From: Haliotis asinina
Lineage: Eukaryota > Mollusca > Gastropoda > Lepetellida > Haliotidae
Direction: 5' to 3'
Assembly (NCBI RefSeq): GCF_037392515.1
Contig: NC_090295.1
Location: forward strand, 13,287,001-13,351,000
Length of the DNA: 64,000 nt
This document shows positions 24,926-37,700 of this stretch, one piece after another. A program made the position numbers and the translations under genes. Numbering within the stretch: position 1 is the first letter of the stretch; each line of letters begins with the position of its first letter. Below the pieces are notes generated by a model. That model had not been told where the DNA came from. It made no database searches and saw only the letters and a program-made list of their open reading frames with translations.

Positions 24926-25781
24926 TGACATCTTAACAATGTTTCTGAACAAGGCGTCTTTAAGATCATCAAATCTCGCCAACCCACGTGCTGGGTCTTC
25001 CTCTTAGTGAGGAAACTCCACTAATTCCACTTACATTCGTCAGTTTCCGTATCGACAAGCTGAACTAAAATTCCGTCTCTCGAGCACATTTGGTCACGCC
25101 CATTTATTTTCGTGGTGTCGTCGAGAGCTGTCGCTGTATATTTTCGCTCCATCAAATGCAAGATTATGCCTTTACTGATCGATGGTATATTTGACAATTT
25201 TTGGTTGGCGTGTGTCCCTTTTTGTCAAGTAGTACGTTTTATTTTTTATTTGTCTTTGTTTTGCCTTTTCCCTTTTTGTAAAAAGTCTATGTGTTCAAAG
25301 TGTCAAATTAAAATGATTTTGAATAAATACATCAGTATAGTGGTGAATGAGAAAACAATTTAAAAGTATGTTTTGTATGCATATATGTATTCTGATTTAA
25401 TCAATGGTAAATGCTATAAACAAATTCTGAAAAAATCAATGAGATCGATATCAGTTATTGATGAAAAACATTCATTGTGTCATCAATCAACAGATTTAAT
25501 GACAATATTATTTTCGGTTTAAAGGTAATTTGGGGAAATTCTTATCTAAGTAAAAGGTAGTGAAAGTGAAATTGGATTATTTAGAGGGTGATATAATGCG
25601 TAGGTATTTATAAATACACTTTGTCACATCTAAAATTATTAAAGTTCATATTTTATGACATCATTCATTTCAAAGGCATTAATTAGATTCAGATGAGGGT
25701 AGGAACAGACAGAGTTACGGGTACTGTCCGCGCACCCACCGGATAGGGGTCGCTGTTTACTTTCCCAGCAGAGGAAACAAA

Positions 25782-28700
25782 ATGGCTTCACCCGGTTCAA
25801 CTGCAGATATGCCCTCTCGACAAACTGCACCCGTTATGCTTGAAAATTTATCGAAGGAGGTAAGTGGCAGAGCTGGTATCAATCGCAGATGCCTTAACAC
25901 GTTTGTGACTGAATATTAGCCCGTTAGGTGAGTTATGGAAAAGGTAATGGGGGTTTATAATGGGGTGGGGAGATCGGTCTTTTGTCAGCAGCGAGCGATG
26001 GCGATCGGCCAATACCCAGATGTGTCCAAGCGACTCCGCGCTACGCCCAACTCTGGTGAAAAATTTAATGACTGTGGCGTTTTAGATGACTGCGGAGGTT
26101 CTATTTGAGCAAGTGAGCTGTTTCATTTATTCCATGCATGTATTTGAAGGCTTAGTTTGATTGAAAATGTTATTTGTTAGACGGGTGCGATTGTAAAAGC
26201 TTTCGTTTTCAGTCATTTAATATTCAGGTCAGAGTGGTGTGACGTCACGCAAGCTTCGCTGCAAGGAGTTCACCTCGGACTGGGCGAAATGTGCCAGATG
26301 TTGATAGCTTGTAAATGTGTGGGACGATGTCCCGTTATTTTATCAATAAACGTGACTAGATACCAATAATTTGAAAAAATGTGACCAAACTTTAGCACAT
26401 TTATTTCTGTAGGTGAAGCTCAATGCGAAAAAGAACATAGTAGATCTCAGTCAGTATTGAGAATACTCACTTTTTTGTGAAATAAAATGAATCTTTTTTA
26501 ATGGTGTTACATGTTATGAACATGTTAATGTATGTTGAATATATTATTTGATGCAGTTTGTTTGAAAAGTGTATGTGTCTACAGAAAGGTGTTAGATGAT
26601 ATTTTTTTGTGTAAAACTTACACCAATTATCTTTGCTTGATACTGAACAAAAATCAAATTGTCAATAAGAGTAATAAAACCAGTGTAGTATTCCAGATAC
26701 AAAATTATATTTTGTTCTTTTATTGTATTACCACATTTCTAAAAAAAATTCTTTCAACTGTAATCAATTAACACTGATTCTCAGTTGTTTTGTTTTGAGA
26801 TTGGGATAGTTAACTTTGACTGTGGACCATTTTCAGGATTATTAGACATTTCTTGTATTTAGAATGGGCCACTGTCCTTGTGTCAATAGTAAACTTCAAA
26901 ATTTTAAAGGGCCATTTTTTATTCTAATGTGCAAAATGGCCCATGGTCCCTGCCTTTCCCAAACTCATGCCCTAACATCATTCTATCGCCTTTAACCAAA
27001 TTTATCAATTTGCTTTTAAGAAGTTATTAGTATTAGAAAAAAACAAACTTATTTCAGATTTTCAGATGTTCTGCTTTCCTCAAACACCTTTTGTAGATAA
27101 CTGATAACAATCTATAGCTCTTTTTGTCTGAAAATGCATTATCATTCACTTTTCATGAAGATAGTCATTTCGCTTGCCATAATAGCCGTCAAAATCGGAA
27201 TTGGATGGCAATAGTTTCTGTAAGAGTGTGGTCAGTACTCAGACAGGAGACAATCTAGGAAGACCAATACTCAGCAGTCTGATATGTGTCATACACATAT
27301 TTTCTGGGTCTGTGTTGCACTGACCACTATATTGCCAGTTCTTGGCCTTATGAACAATACAGACCATTGTAGCTGCAATATTGTTGATTATGGTGTGAAA
27401 CCCTACTCACTCACTTTCTGCTTTCTTTTGCCTGTCCTCTTCTGTGCTAACACTTCTCTTTCTACTGTCCAGCTTAGTACCAAGAAATACTCTACCAAGG
27501 ACAATGTAATGGGGTGAGCGTCTCCTATGCAGAGCCATTCGCTTGCCAAGCTTCTTTAGCGCCTTGTGTGCTACACTACAATCACTACCCATGAAGAATA
27601 CTCAATTCCTGTGATATTCAACCTACAGCCAGTATATACATTTATGTCTGAAAATCTCGCCAAAATGAAGGGGGAGAAAATAGCTTGTCAGGACCTGCGC
27701 CAGTACCTGTATAGCATTGATAATTATCGCCAAGCTAGCATGCTTCGGAAAGGACGAGAGGTGCACAAAATATATTGTGAAGTTCACAAGGGACCAAGTT
27801 TCCTTGACGACCGATTCACATTGACAGAGTTTGGAAAGATGGTGCTCCAAAATGGATCGGTCAGAGCAGGAAGAGCTAAAAATGTTCGTCACATAGTCAT
27901 GGCGAGAGAGACTTTGTACTGCAGTGGGACAAATTCATGCAAGAGAGGATGTGGTGGATTCGGAGTTTGTGTCCCAGGTATTGAACTGTTTCAGTGTCTC
28001 TTGTGATTAAAAATCCATATCAAAATGCTTGTTCTGTAAAATAATTAAATGAAGCCTTAATTTGTGTTAAGTTTCTGAACTAGCAACATGTTCTCAAAAT
28101 CAGTGGAAATGTTAAAAGAAATATAATGTCAGAACTTCAGAAATTATTCTGGAAAAATCACTGATAAAATGCTTTCTCTTCCTGTTATAATCTGCATTGT
28201 TATATTCATAATATCTTTTATTTTTATGTTAGGCCCTATGGTTGATCTTGTTGAACCAGTGTTGTGTCACATGTGACATGGAAATGCCACAATGTTAAAA
28301 TGTTTTGAAATTACTGCAAGAAGAATATGAGATTTTGAAATCAATAAGGGCATTGAGTGCTAAGATTGACAGTGGAAGGGGAATAACTCTTCAGATAACT
28401 GTACACATGAATCAATGACATTGTCAAAGACATTTATTTTAAATTCCTTAAATGGAATGTAAACTTTGGGTATTTCAAGAAGTCAAGTTGGGTCAGTGTA
28501 TGTTTTGAAATGAAGTCATTTAGGTTTTTCTAAAAAAATTAATGCCTATGAGGGGACCCTTTTATGTTTAATAAAACATTAAGCGTGATGAGATGAAATG
28601 TTTATTCATAAATTCAGCACTCTGTGACATATTTTTTGTCATCTGTTGCAGGATGTGAGAAACACAAAGTTCGTGGTCATAAGTGTAGTTTTCGGGTGAA

Positions 28701-31700
28701 ACTGACAATGAGGCTAGGGTTCGCTGACTTCTGGTTTGTGGAAGTTTTGGGCAACCATTCAAACTTTACAGATGAGCCTGACCCAACCGCAACCGATGTG
28801 AAAAGAATGGTGTCAGAATATGAAGGCTATACCCAGACTGTAGTTCCTGCAATTGCTTCCAATAATGCCAGTGAAGAGAAGAAATTGGTCAGTAGCCCTG
28901 GAAAGCGTGGTGCTATATCTATTCCTGAAGTCTACTGTAACTCCCCAAGTCTGACAGTAACTAGTCACCATTTGAATATTCCTGTATTTCCTGAAACATA
29001 CTCACTCAACTCTGTGAACCATGCCCAGTCACCGGCCCACTCCACTCCCACTTCTCAGGATGGCAATACTCAGTTATCTCCCCTCACAATGGCCATTAAA
29101 CAGGAGCCAGTTGATGATGCATACCTTGGAGGCGTCATGCTTGCGTATGCAAATGGTCATGGAGCCATCCAGCTTCGGCAGTTAAATGAAATTAATCATG
29201 TGGAAAACAATAATGATGTCTCAAGTATGACCGACGATTCTGTCGTAGAGACTCAGACTTACGAAGATAGTCACACAAATGATGACATCGAAGAGGAGTA
29301 TGTTGATATGATAACAGAGGAAAGTGACAACGAAGAAAAGGTATATCCTGGTTTAGTGGATGGTCATGGTTGCCACACTTCAGTGGTACGCATGTGCATG
29401 AAGATTGTAGCATGCTTTGGATGTTGGTAGCTTCTGGTCTAAAGCTGTGGAGAGCTGTATTACCTGCAGTTCTGTCCTGAGAGAGCTGCTCTTTCCATGG
29501 TGTTTGTTTTGACAAGGAATGGTTTTACAGTAGAAATCAGAATTGCCTGAACATTGTATTCATGTCTTGAATTTTCTCCTATCATTCTCTACACAAAACT
29601 GTTCTATAACATAAATTCCTTTGACAATATTTAATTGTTTGAGAATGCTTTGGTATTAATATTTAACTTCTTTCATTATTTTGTCATGTTAGTTCTCAGG
29701 ATATTCATGGTTTTATGGTAAAGGAGTAGTGCAACAACCGTTTTGAGATTCACTGCCATGATAGTCATTCTAAAACTGGTTTGAATAATATTTGAACTTA
29801 TTGTAACATCAATCCAGAGGAAAGCTACATTCCTGAACCAAGAACTAGTTTTAATTACAAGAAGGAATTTAACCTAAAACAGGCAGTTCTGATTTTGTTA
29901 GTCCTATGTTCATTGTATGGTTTGGTTGGTGTCTGGTTGTCCTTGGTGCAAGACATTGAAATGATTTATCACAAACTTAACATTGCTTAACCCTGATCAG
30001 ATGGTGACAGGCAATATTATGTGGTATGTGATCTTTAGTGTACACACTTCAGCCGTGGTTGTCCTTTATGTGGGTGATACTATGCTTAACCATTTAACCC
30101 ATTTCAATATTTCAGATTTAGATTATTTGGAGACCAAATAATCTTAAAGAGATTTAAATGATCCAATATCAGCTTGAATAAATGTATAATTCTTACACCT
30201 AGGAGGATGCCTTTGAAAGGTGGTGAATAACAATTGTCGTATATTTTCATTTCTCAGTGTATATTGATATGTATACTGGCACATGTAGCACTACAGCATA
30301 ATTTGAATCTTGTTCAAATTGAAATGGAATGCATGCTTTTGTTGTGTTGTTTTGCAAATATAGACATGGCATGGGAATTACATGCATTTTGGAACGAAAC
30401 GGATGCATGGGGATGATCACAGCATGAACATGGGGGCAACCTGACTTAACACACACGTAGTGTCTATCATGTCTGTTCAGTAGTTGCCATGCAACACAAA
30501 CACAAAATTGATTGTGACCTTAAATTTCACACAGGAATATTATATATTTCACAGCATGCTTCTTTAAAACTGTAAAGATATTTCTTTCACATCCTATTGT
30601 TTTATATTTTCATTTTTTTTAACACTGTCTAATATTTTGATGGAGATGGGATTGTTGGGTATTTTTGCCATCGCTGATATCGTGACTGCTGACTTAAGAC
30701 CAAACTGGTAGGAGGTTGTTGCTGTATTATAGCTGTCTCTGACTGAGACTGAGGTTGTGCAGTAGCTGGAGCTATTTTTTGTTTGTTCATTTATGGGAGA
30801 AGGAGTTTTGATTTTGCCCATTTTTGTTTATCGACTAAGAGACAAATATGACCATTTTTCTGGATTTCAGCTTGAATTGTTTTTAAAAGGTATAAAAGGA
30901 AAAAACAAAATAATTTGCATCTTTTATGCTTTGTTTTGCAGTTCATTGGATGCAATGGAATGGTTTAAGTTTCAAGAAATATGTGATCAAGATGTTTTTG
31001 GAGAAATATATCTTTTTCATCTCTGAGAATATTAAGAAGTGATCAATTTTAAGGAAGGAAAGATACAATTGTGTCCAATTTTTTTTATGATGATCCAATC
31101 AAACGTTAATTATGTATTCAAGCAAAAGAAAAGAAATATTCAACAAATTCAAGCACAACAAGAATTTTTAAGTGCTGCTTTCATTTCTTTCCCACAAAAT
31201 GTAACTCTGAGAATTTGGATGAAATATTTATGGTAGTGGAGCATTTTTATTTTTCTTCGTAGTGAGTAACAGAAATTTTAATTTCTCAAACCAGTAACTA
31301 ATAACATGGACAGGTGTTTTAAAATAGTATATTTTTGTACCCCCAAAATGGTTGCACTATCTCAAATTGTGTTCTTCACAATTCTCTTAAGATCAGTAAT
31401 TACATCAAGCATTGAATTCTTTTTTTTTCATTTGCTGGATTTTCTCTGAGAATCTTTTCTCAATTTGTGGGAAATTCTTTTCTTAAAGGTTCTGATTATG
31501 TCTTGAGGTTTTCTAAAGACAAGTTAGGCAATGTATTGTGTGAAAGAAACACTTTTTGAACGTTTCAATCTATTGCACTATTTCTCTTTGGTGATACAGC
31601 AAGTTAACCTATGCTTCGCAGATTTTTATTTTTCATTTTTTTTTGGGAGGTATGTTGTATCCATGAACTAATTACATGTATCCTCAAACAAACAAACATC

Positions 31701-34700
31701 ATTTTGTGCCTCTATATTTAAGAGTCAGTAACACCTGGCATGTACATGAAGTGCATGACACATTATGACACATGAGTTGTAATTGTGTATGTGTCTCACA
31801 CTGTTGATATATATATATATATATATTTGTGATGTCACAATGTTCATATGCATGTTACTTGTCTGATGGTGATGAAATGTTCATAACAAATATAAGCATG
31901 CCTGGTTATTATGTTACTATGGTAACTGCAGGTGGTTCACTGCAGAGATATATTTTTGCTTTTGTACGCAAACTGTGATTATTGCATTTATGACTGAAAA
32001 AGGTTAATATTAGTCATCATGATCCCAGTTTTCACATATGTCAAGAAACACTGTTGCCACTTGTAAACATTGAATTTTTAATATGTAAATTCTGTTACAA
32101 TAAGGGCAGTTGATTGTGCGCATTGGAAGAGACAACCAACAATGTAGAATGTGTATCAGACTGTCACAATGACTCCAGAATGAACGGTAGTGATAGTCAA
32201 GGTTTGTGACAGATGGTGTTTTTAGCCAGGATCTCATATGTGTCCATTTATGTAACCAGCTAATGGCCATCCAAGATGATCAGGTAAAGGTCATTCTGCT
32301 CATGCACCATGACAGTGGCAGATTATTGGATGTCCCTCAAAATGTGTAGTCCATTTCTTGTGTCCCCCAGCAGGATATTGCTGGAATATTGCTATATGTG
32401 CTGTAAATATAAACTCACTCACTCTGTCACTCAAACCAGGTTTTTGACTGCATCAGCGTTAATATTGTGGATAAGTCCATCTGTATTGTGCCCCATGTCA
32501 TCCTGTGTTTTATCACGGTATTACTCAAAATATGCTGACTCCGTATGAAACTTGTAGTTTTATAGTCAGATTTATGACACAATGTTAGTTAGATGACCCC
32601 ATAGGAACACCAGTGTTTCTGTTTTGTTTACTTTTGATTATTCCCTTGCAGGACTTGTTAACGCGAGTCCGTCAGTTGGAGGCTCATGTGACCCAGCTGA
32701 GAAATATTGTGCTCAAGGGAGAAGTGAAGGTTGATTGCAAGAAGAAACTGAAGGTCCAAAGAGAGTTTGATTTCTCAAAGTGAGTGTTGTGATTGTCTTG
32801 ACTGTTGATGTATTATTTCTAAAGTGAGCTTGTTGGAATTGAAGACATGTGATCCCTGTAGTCAGGTATAAGTGACTTGTCACCTATTTGTTTTGTCCAG
32901 GTCTTTTGTAATAGTTGTCAGGCATATTCCCTTAAGAGTGGAAGATTGTTGTCATCGATGGCAATTTAAACTCTTTTTCTACTCTTTTAACCATTACATA
33001 GTGTTAGTGTTAAGTGGAACCAAAATCATTCTTAAGAAAACGTATGATTAATGGGCGATCTTTTTCTCACTTCCGGTCCGGTCTGGTTCCGGACTCAAAT
33101 GCGCTGCACCAACTTGCTGCCGAACCCAGCAAATGCATTGCTGTGATCACCTTTATTGAAAAAGCGATCATTTACGAAGAAAAGCCATTTACTGACACGT
33201 TTCGCTTTGATTTTGAGTTTAGAAAGGCATTGTTTGTTTAATTTCCAAGTGCAGTACGAACTGACACGATATAGATAAAGAGGGAAAATCGCAATGAAAA
33301 ATCGGTATATTGTCACAGCATGTCCTACGACAGAACACGAGGCAGTGCAAGTCTTGGGTGTCGTAACATCAAACGTGTGATTAATACTGAGCGATTAAAC
33401 CTTGCCACAATGTTGTCTGCTTCACTCCTGCCTGCCAACGAAACCACAGACAGGTTATGTAACTCTGTCGCAAGAGCACTGCAGTGACATCATGTGAGGA
33501 AGAATTTTCAATTGTATGTAAAATGTATAACAAGCTCATAAGTTAGATGATTTCTCAATTTACTGATGTCATAATGATAAATCACGGCAAGTGGAATAAA
33601 AGTCAAGACAGGTTACTGTCCTGTGGCCAGTGGCTTTGAACCCTTGAATGTACACTCACACATATACATGCTCTAAACCTGAAATAATCTGGAATGCTAG
33701 ATACAACCTCATTTCACACTATCCTATATCCTATTTGTGTAGATGGATGCTCATGGTACAGGCCTGATTATTTATACTCTGTTGCCATATAGCTGGGGTA
33801 GTGCTAAGTACTGTGTTTAACATTAAACCAACCATTTTACACTCCTTTTGCCTGGACTGCAGTGTTAAAACAAGCTTTTTACATGTCAGGTACAACACTC
33901 GTCACATTGCCTTGAAGATAGCGTACCTGGGGTGGGACCACCAGGGCTTCGTAGTTCAGGAAGAGACGGACAAGACCATCGAGGCAGCTCTTTTTGATGC
34001 CCTGCTCAAAACACGGCTCATTGAATCCAGGTAAGATGCCCATGGACATTTAGCCATCAATATTAATAACCTTATTTGATGTCTGATCCTTCAATTCTTA
34101 ATCTGAATCTCTCAGCCCTGAAATCTGACAAAGCTGCCATCATTAAAATCTGTTGTTTTCACAGAAGAGTACAAGAATGTTTTTGTCTGCTACCACTAAG
34201 TTGTTAAACTGAATTTTTATATTTTTGACATTTTGTTTCTGATAAATGTTGTGATTTTACCAATTGTGATTATGATGTTGGATACCCAAAGTAGATATCT
34301 TCAAAGGGACCAACTAACGCATGCTTAAATCGATAAACAATTGAGATTAAATTGAGACATCGCCAAACTCTCAGCTTATCAGGAATGAGCATGTTGCTCA
34401 AGGGGAGATAATTCACAAAAGTGTGTGCCAACTAAAGATACAGCCAGAAGTGACTCTGAATGTATTGTTTACTGAACCGAATACAAACTCAAATGGTTTC
34501 ATTGAAGTGTTAAGTAATCTCTCAGATTTAAGACTCAAAGCACTAAGAGTGAACCCATGAAATCCAGAATAGCCTTTTAAAAACTATTGATATATTGGTG
34601 TTTCATGGATGGTGCATATTTTTCCTGTGGTTTTATTGTAATGCTACATTCACTCTCTGAACTAATTCTCCCAATTTTTCCAGTGGGAACAAATATAGCT

Positions 34701-37700
34701 CAGATTCTATCACAAGTCAAGATATTGGCGAAAGCTTTTAGTGCTGTCTTTGTAGAAAAGCAAGTTTACTTTCAACATTTTTGGGGGTTTCACTGTCAAC
34801 TGTACACTGAAAGCAGGTGATCTCTTCGTTGTGAGACAAGGGTTGGCAAGGTGGCAGTTGTGATGTCATCCACACTTTCAAACTGTTTCTATACCTGACA
34901 TGAACTTCTGAATTAAAGTCTGTATCAAAACAACAGAGAAGTCTAGCCTTGCCAGTCACCTTACATTTTGTATGTGAAATTGACCATCTGTTTTCGGAAA
35001 CCTGATAAGTGAATAATTTTACAGCGTTGTGAATTTGTTGTTTTTGTTGGGATAATTTTCTGGATGTGTGAGGTTTGGATAAAGGGGACACAACTGTATT
35101 GCATTGTGTGTGTTAATGTTGCAGGGAGGTGTCCAACTATCATCGATGCGGGAGAACAGACAAGGGAGTCAGTGCCCTCAGCCAGGTAAATAACCTATCT
35201 GTGCTTTCATGGTTTTTCAGACCATCTCTAATGCATGAGTGATTTGGTTCTTGCTGAGAAAATGGATATTATATATTGAAATGCATCAGAATCAAATGCA
35301 AAATGTTAAAATAGTCATGCAGTAGGAAGTTTTTGTTTTCTTTCTTAATATGAAGATACTTATTACAGGTGATATCTATTGACCTCCGGACCAACCTACT
35401 TGACGGACCAGGTGTGAAACAGAGAGATGGTGGCTCCGCACACCTCAGACAAGGTATGGGCCTTTTGAAAACCAAATTTTCATTCCTTTACATTCATTCT
35501 GGTTGTCTTGCCAGTCCCAGTTTGTTTTGCTAGACACTTTTTTAGTACACAAATTCATTACCTTGAAAGCCAAATGTAATGGAGGTTTGTTGTGTTTCAG
35601 GTGAAAAGAGTACCGAGATACGCTATGTACATATTCTCAACAAAGTTCTTCCCCCTGAGATAAGGGTCTTGGCCTGGGCACCTGTAGAACACAACTTTAG
35701 TGCTAGGTAAGTAAAAATGCTTTTCATGTGAATTTTTTAATTTTGAAAGTGTGTGTTAACAAAACAAAAGCACTTTATGAAAAATCAGTGTTCGTCCTGG
35801 TAACTTCTATTGCATTTGATTTTATGATTCTGTTTGCACTCAGTGCTACATTAAGTGGATTTTGTGGAGAAAATGGGTGTTACTGTTCAATCAGACTTTA
35901 ATTTCATGCTTTCAATACCTTGGTTATCTGGCAGTGATTCATTTATTCACAAGCCGTCTTGATTAAGCTGCTCATTGAAACAATAACAGTCCTTTAGTGT
36001 GCAAAAATTATGTTATCAAAGATTAAAGTCAGGGAATTGCACTAGATCCCATTTTGGTTATTGTCTTTATGTTTTATGGGTGATAAAAAGACTAAAATGC
36101 ATTCCGTCCATCTGTGCATCAGTGCACATTCGTCTTTTCTGGAGCAGAACTTCCAAACCATGTAATATTTCTTCATCAAACTTGGCAAACAATAGATCTG
36201 GTGGTGTGCTGGTGTCTTTAGGTAGTTTTGGAATTTTGATTAAGATGGGTTTTTTTTGCGTTTCCATGGCAGCACATCTGAATTTGACTGAAATTGATGA
36301 TTGTACACTTTTCCAGAGCAGAACTTTAAAACCACTCACTAGTTCTTCTCCAAACTTGGCACATAGATTGGTATTGTGGTGTATTGGTGCCTTTTGGTAG
36401 TTTTTGAATTCTGAATAAAATAACTTGTGTTTCCATGGCAACAGGTTTGACTTCAACTAAATTTGGTGTTTGTGTTCTTTTCCGGGGCAGAATTTAAAAC
36501 TGTTCTTCACCAAGATTGACACATTGATAGATCTGGTGGTGTACTGGTGCCTTAAAGTAGTTTGGAATTCTGAATAAGATATTTTTGTGTTTCCATGCCA
36601 ACAATATTTAGACTGAATTTGGTGGTAGTATTTCTTTCAATACTCTCCTTCCATTTCGCCATGCACACACCAAAACATTTGACATGACGATAACTAGTAC
36701 ATATATTCAATGAGAGTATTTTGCCTTTGTGTGGCATATTGATGAATTTGTAATCTTTTTATGTTTTATGTTTTGTGTTGACAAAATGTTGTTCTGTTAC
36801 AGATTTAGTTGTAAACGAAGGACTTACAAGTATTACTTCCCCAAAGGAAATTTGGATTTAGGAGTAAGTGGCATTTTCATTATCTATTAGACACATGCTA
36901 AAATCACTGTCTGTGTCAGTGCATTACAAATGCTTAGGGGTTGTATAAAGGGGCCCTGTTCCTCAAAGCGATTTTAGCGCTGTGACATTTTTAAGTAAAG
37001 TATAGGAGTTATGATCATCTCAGCGTTTCGATTGCTTTGAGGAGTTGGGACCTGGTCTTGGGCTTTCCTGAATTCATAGGCACAGACAGTGGTCTCATAT
37101 TCCATCACTACAGAAAATTTAGATTGGCAGATTATTTTCTCAAGTCCGTTTTTCATGTTATCATTTGTCAGAAAAGACTACAGACTAGTTCAGTATGACC
37201 AATAATGTCTACCCTTGGTTTTCCTTACATATTAGACCCGTGAAGGTCCCAGGGTAGAATAGGCCTTCAGCAACCCATGCTTGCCATAAAAGGCAACTAT
37301 GCTTGTCGTAAGAGGCGACTAACAGGATGTGGTGGTCAGACTCGCTTACTTGGTTGACATATGTCATCGGTTCCCCATTGTGCAGATCGATGCTCATGTT
37401 GTTGATCACTGGATTGTCTGGTCCAGACTCTATTATTTACATGACCACTGCCATATAGTTGGAATTTTGCTGAGTGGAGCATAAAACTAAACTCACTCAC
37501 TCACTCCTTCCGTATTTATCTTCCACCATGCCTTGGAGTGATGAAAATACTGTTTGTATGCTCAACCACATGGCCAAAAGGATGCAGTGAGCCCTGCTGT
37601 CTTCAGCAGAATGTTGGGTTCATTAGGAGAGCATGTATTACACTTAAATGATTTCCTGTTGTCATGTTATCTACAAGGGGAGATAGCTGCATATTGAACT

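Noticed and set aside
33014-33241. 75-codon frame in PUS3 intron 2 as an alternative exon
   Set aside because: No suitable acceptor/donor in phase with PUS3, no family resemblance, and the flanking PUS3 exons join perfectly without it.
37209-37409. Minus-strand frame MINNMSIDLHNGEPMTYVNQ, also at 3,804-4,067
   Set aside because: The same frame recurs in several copies of the family-2 SINE; it is repeat sequence, not a conserved protein.
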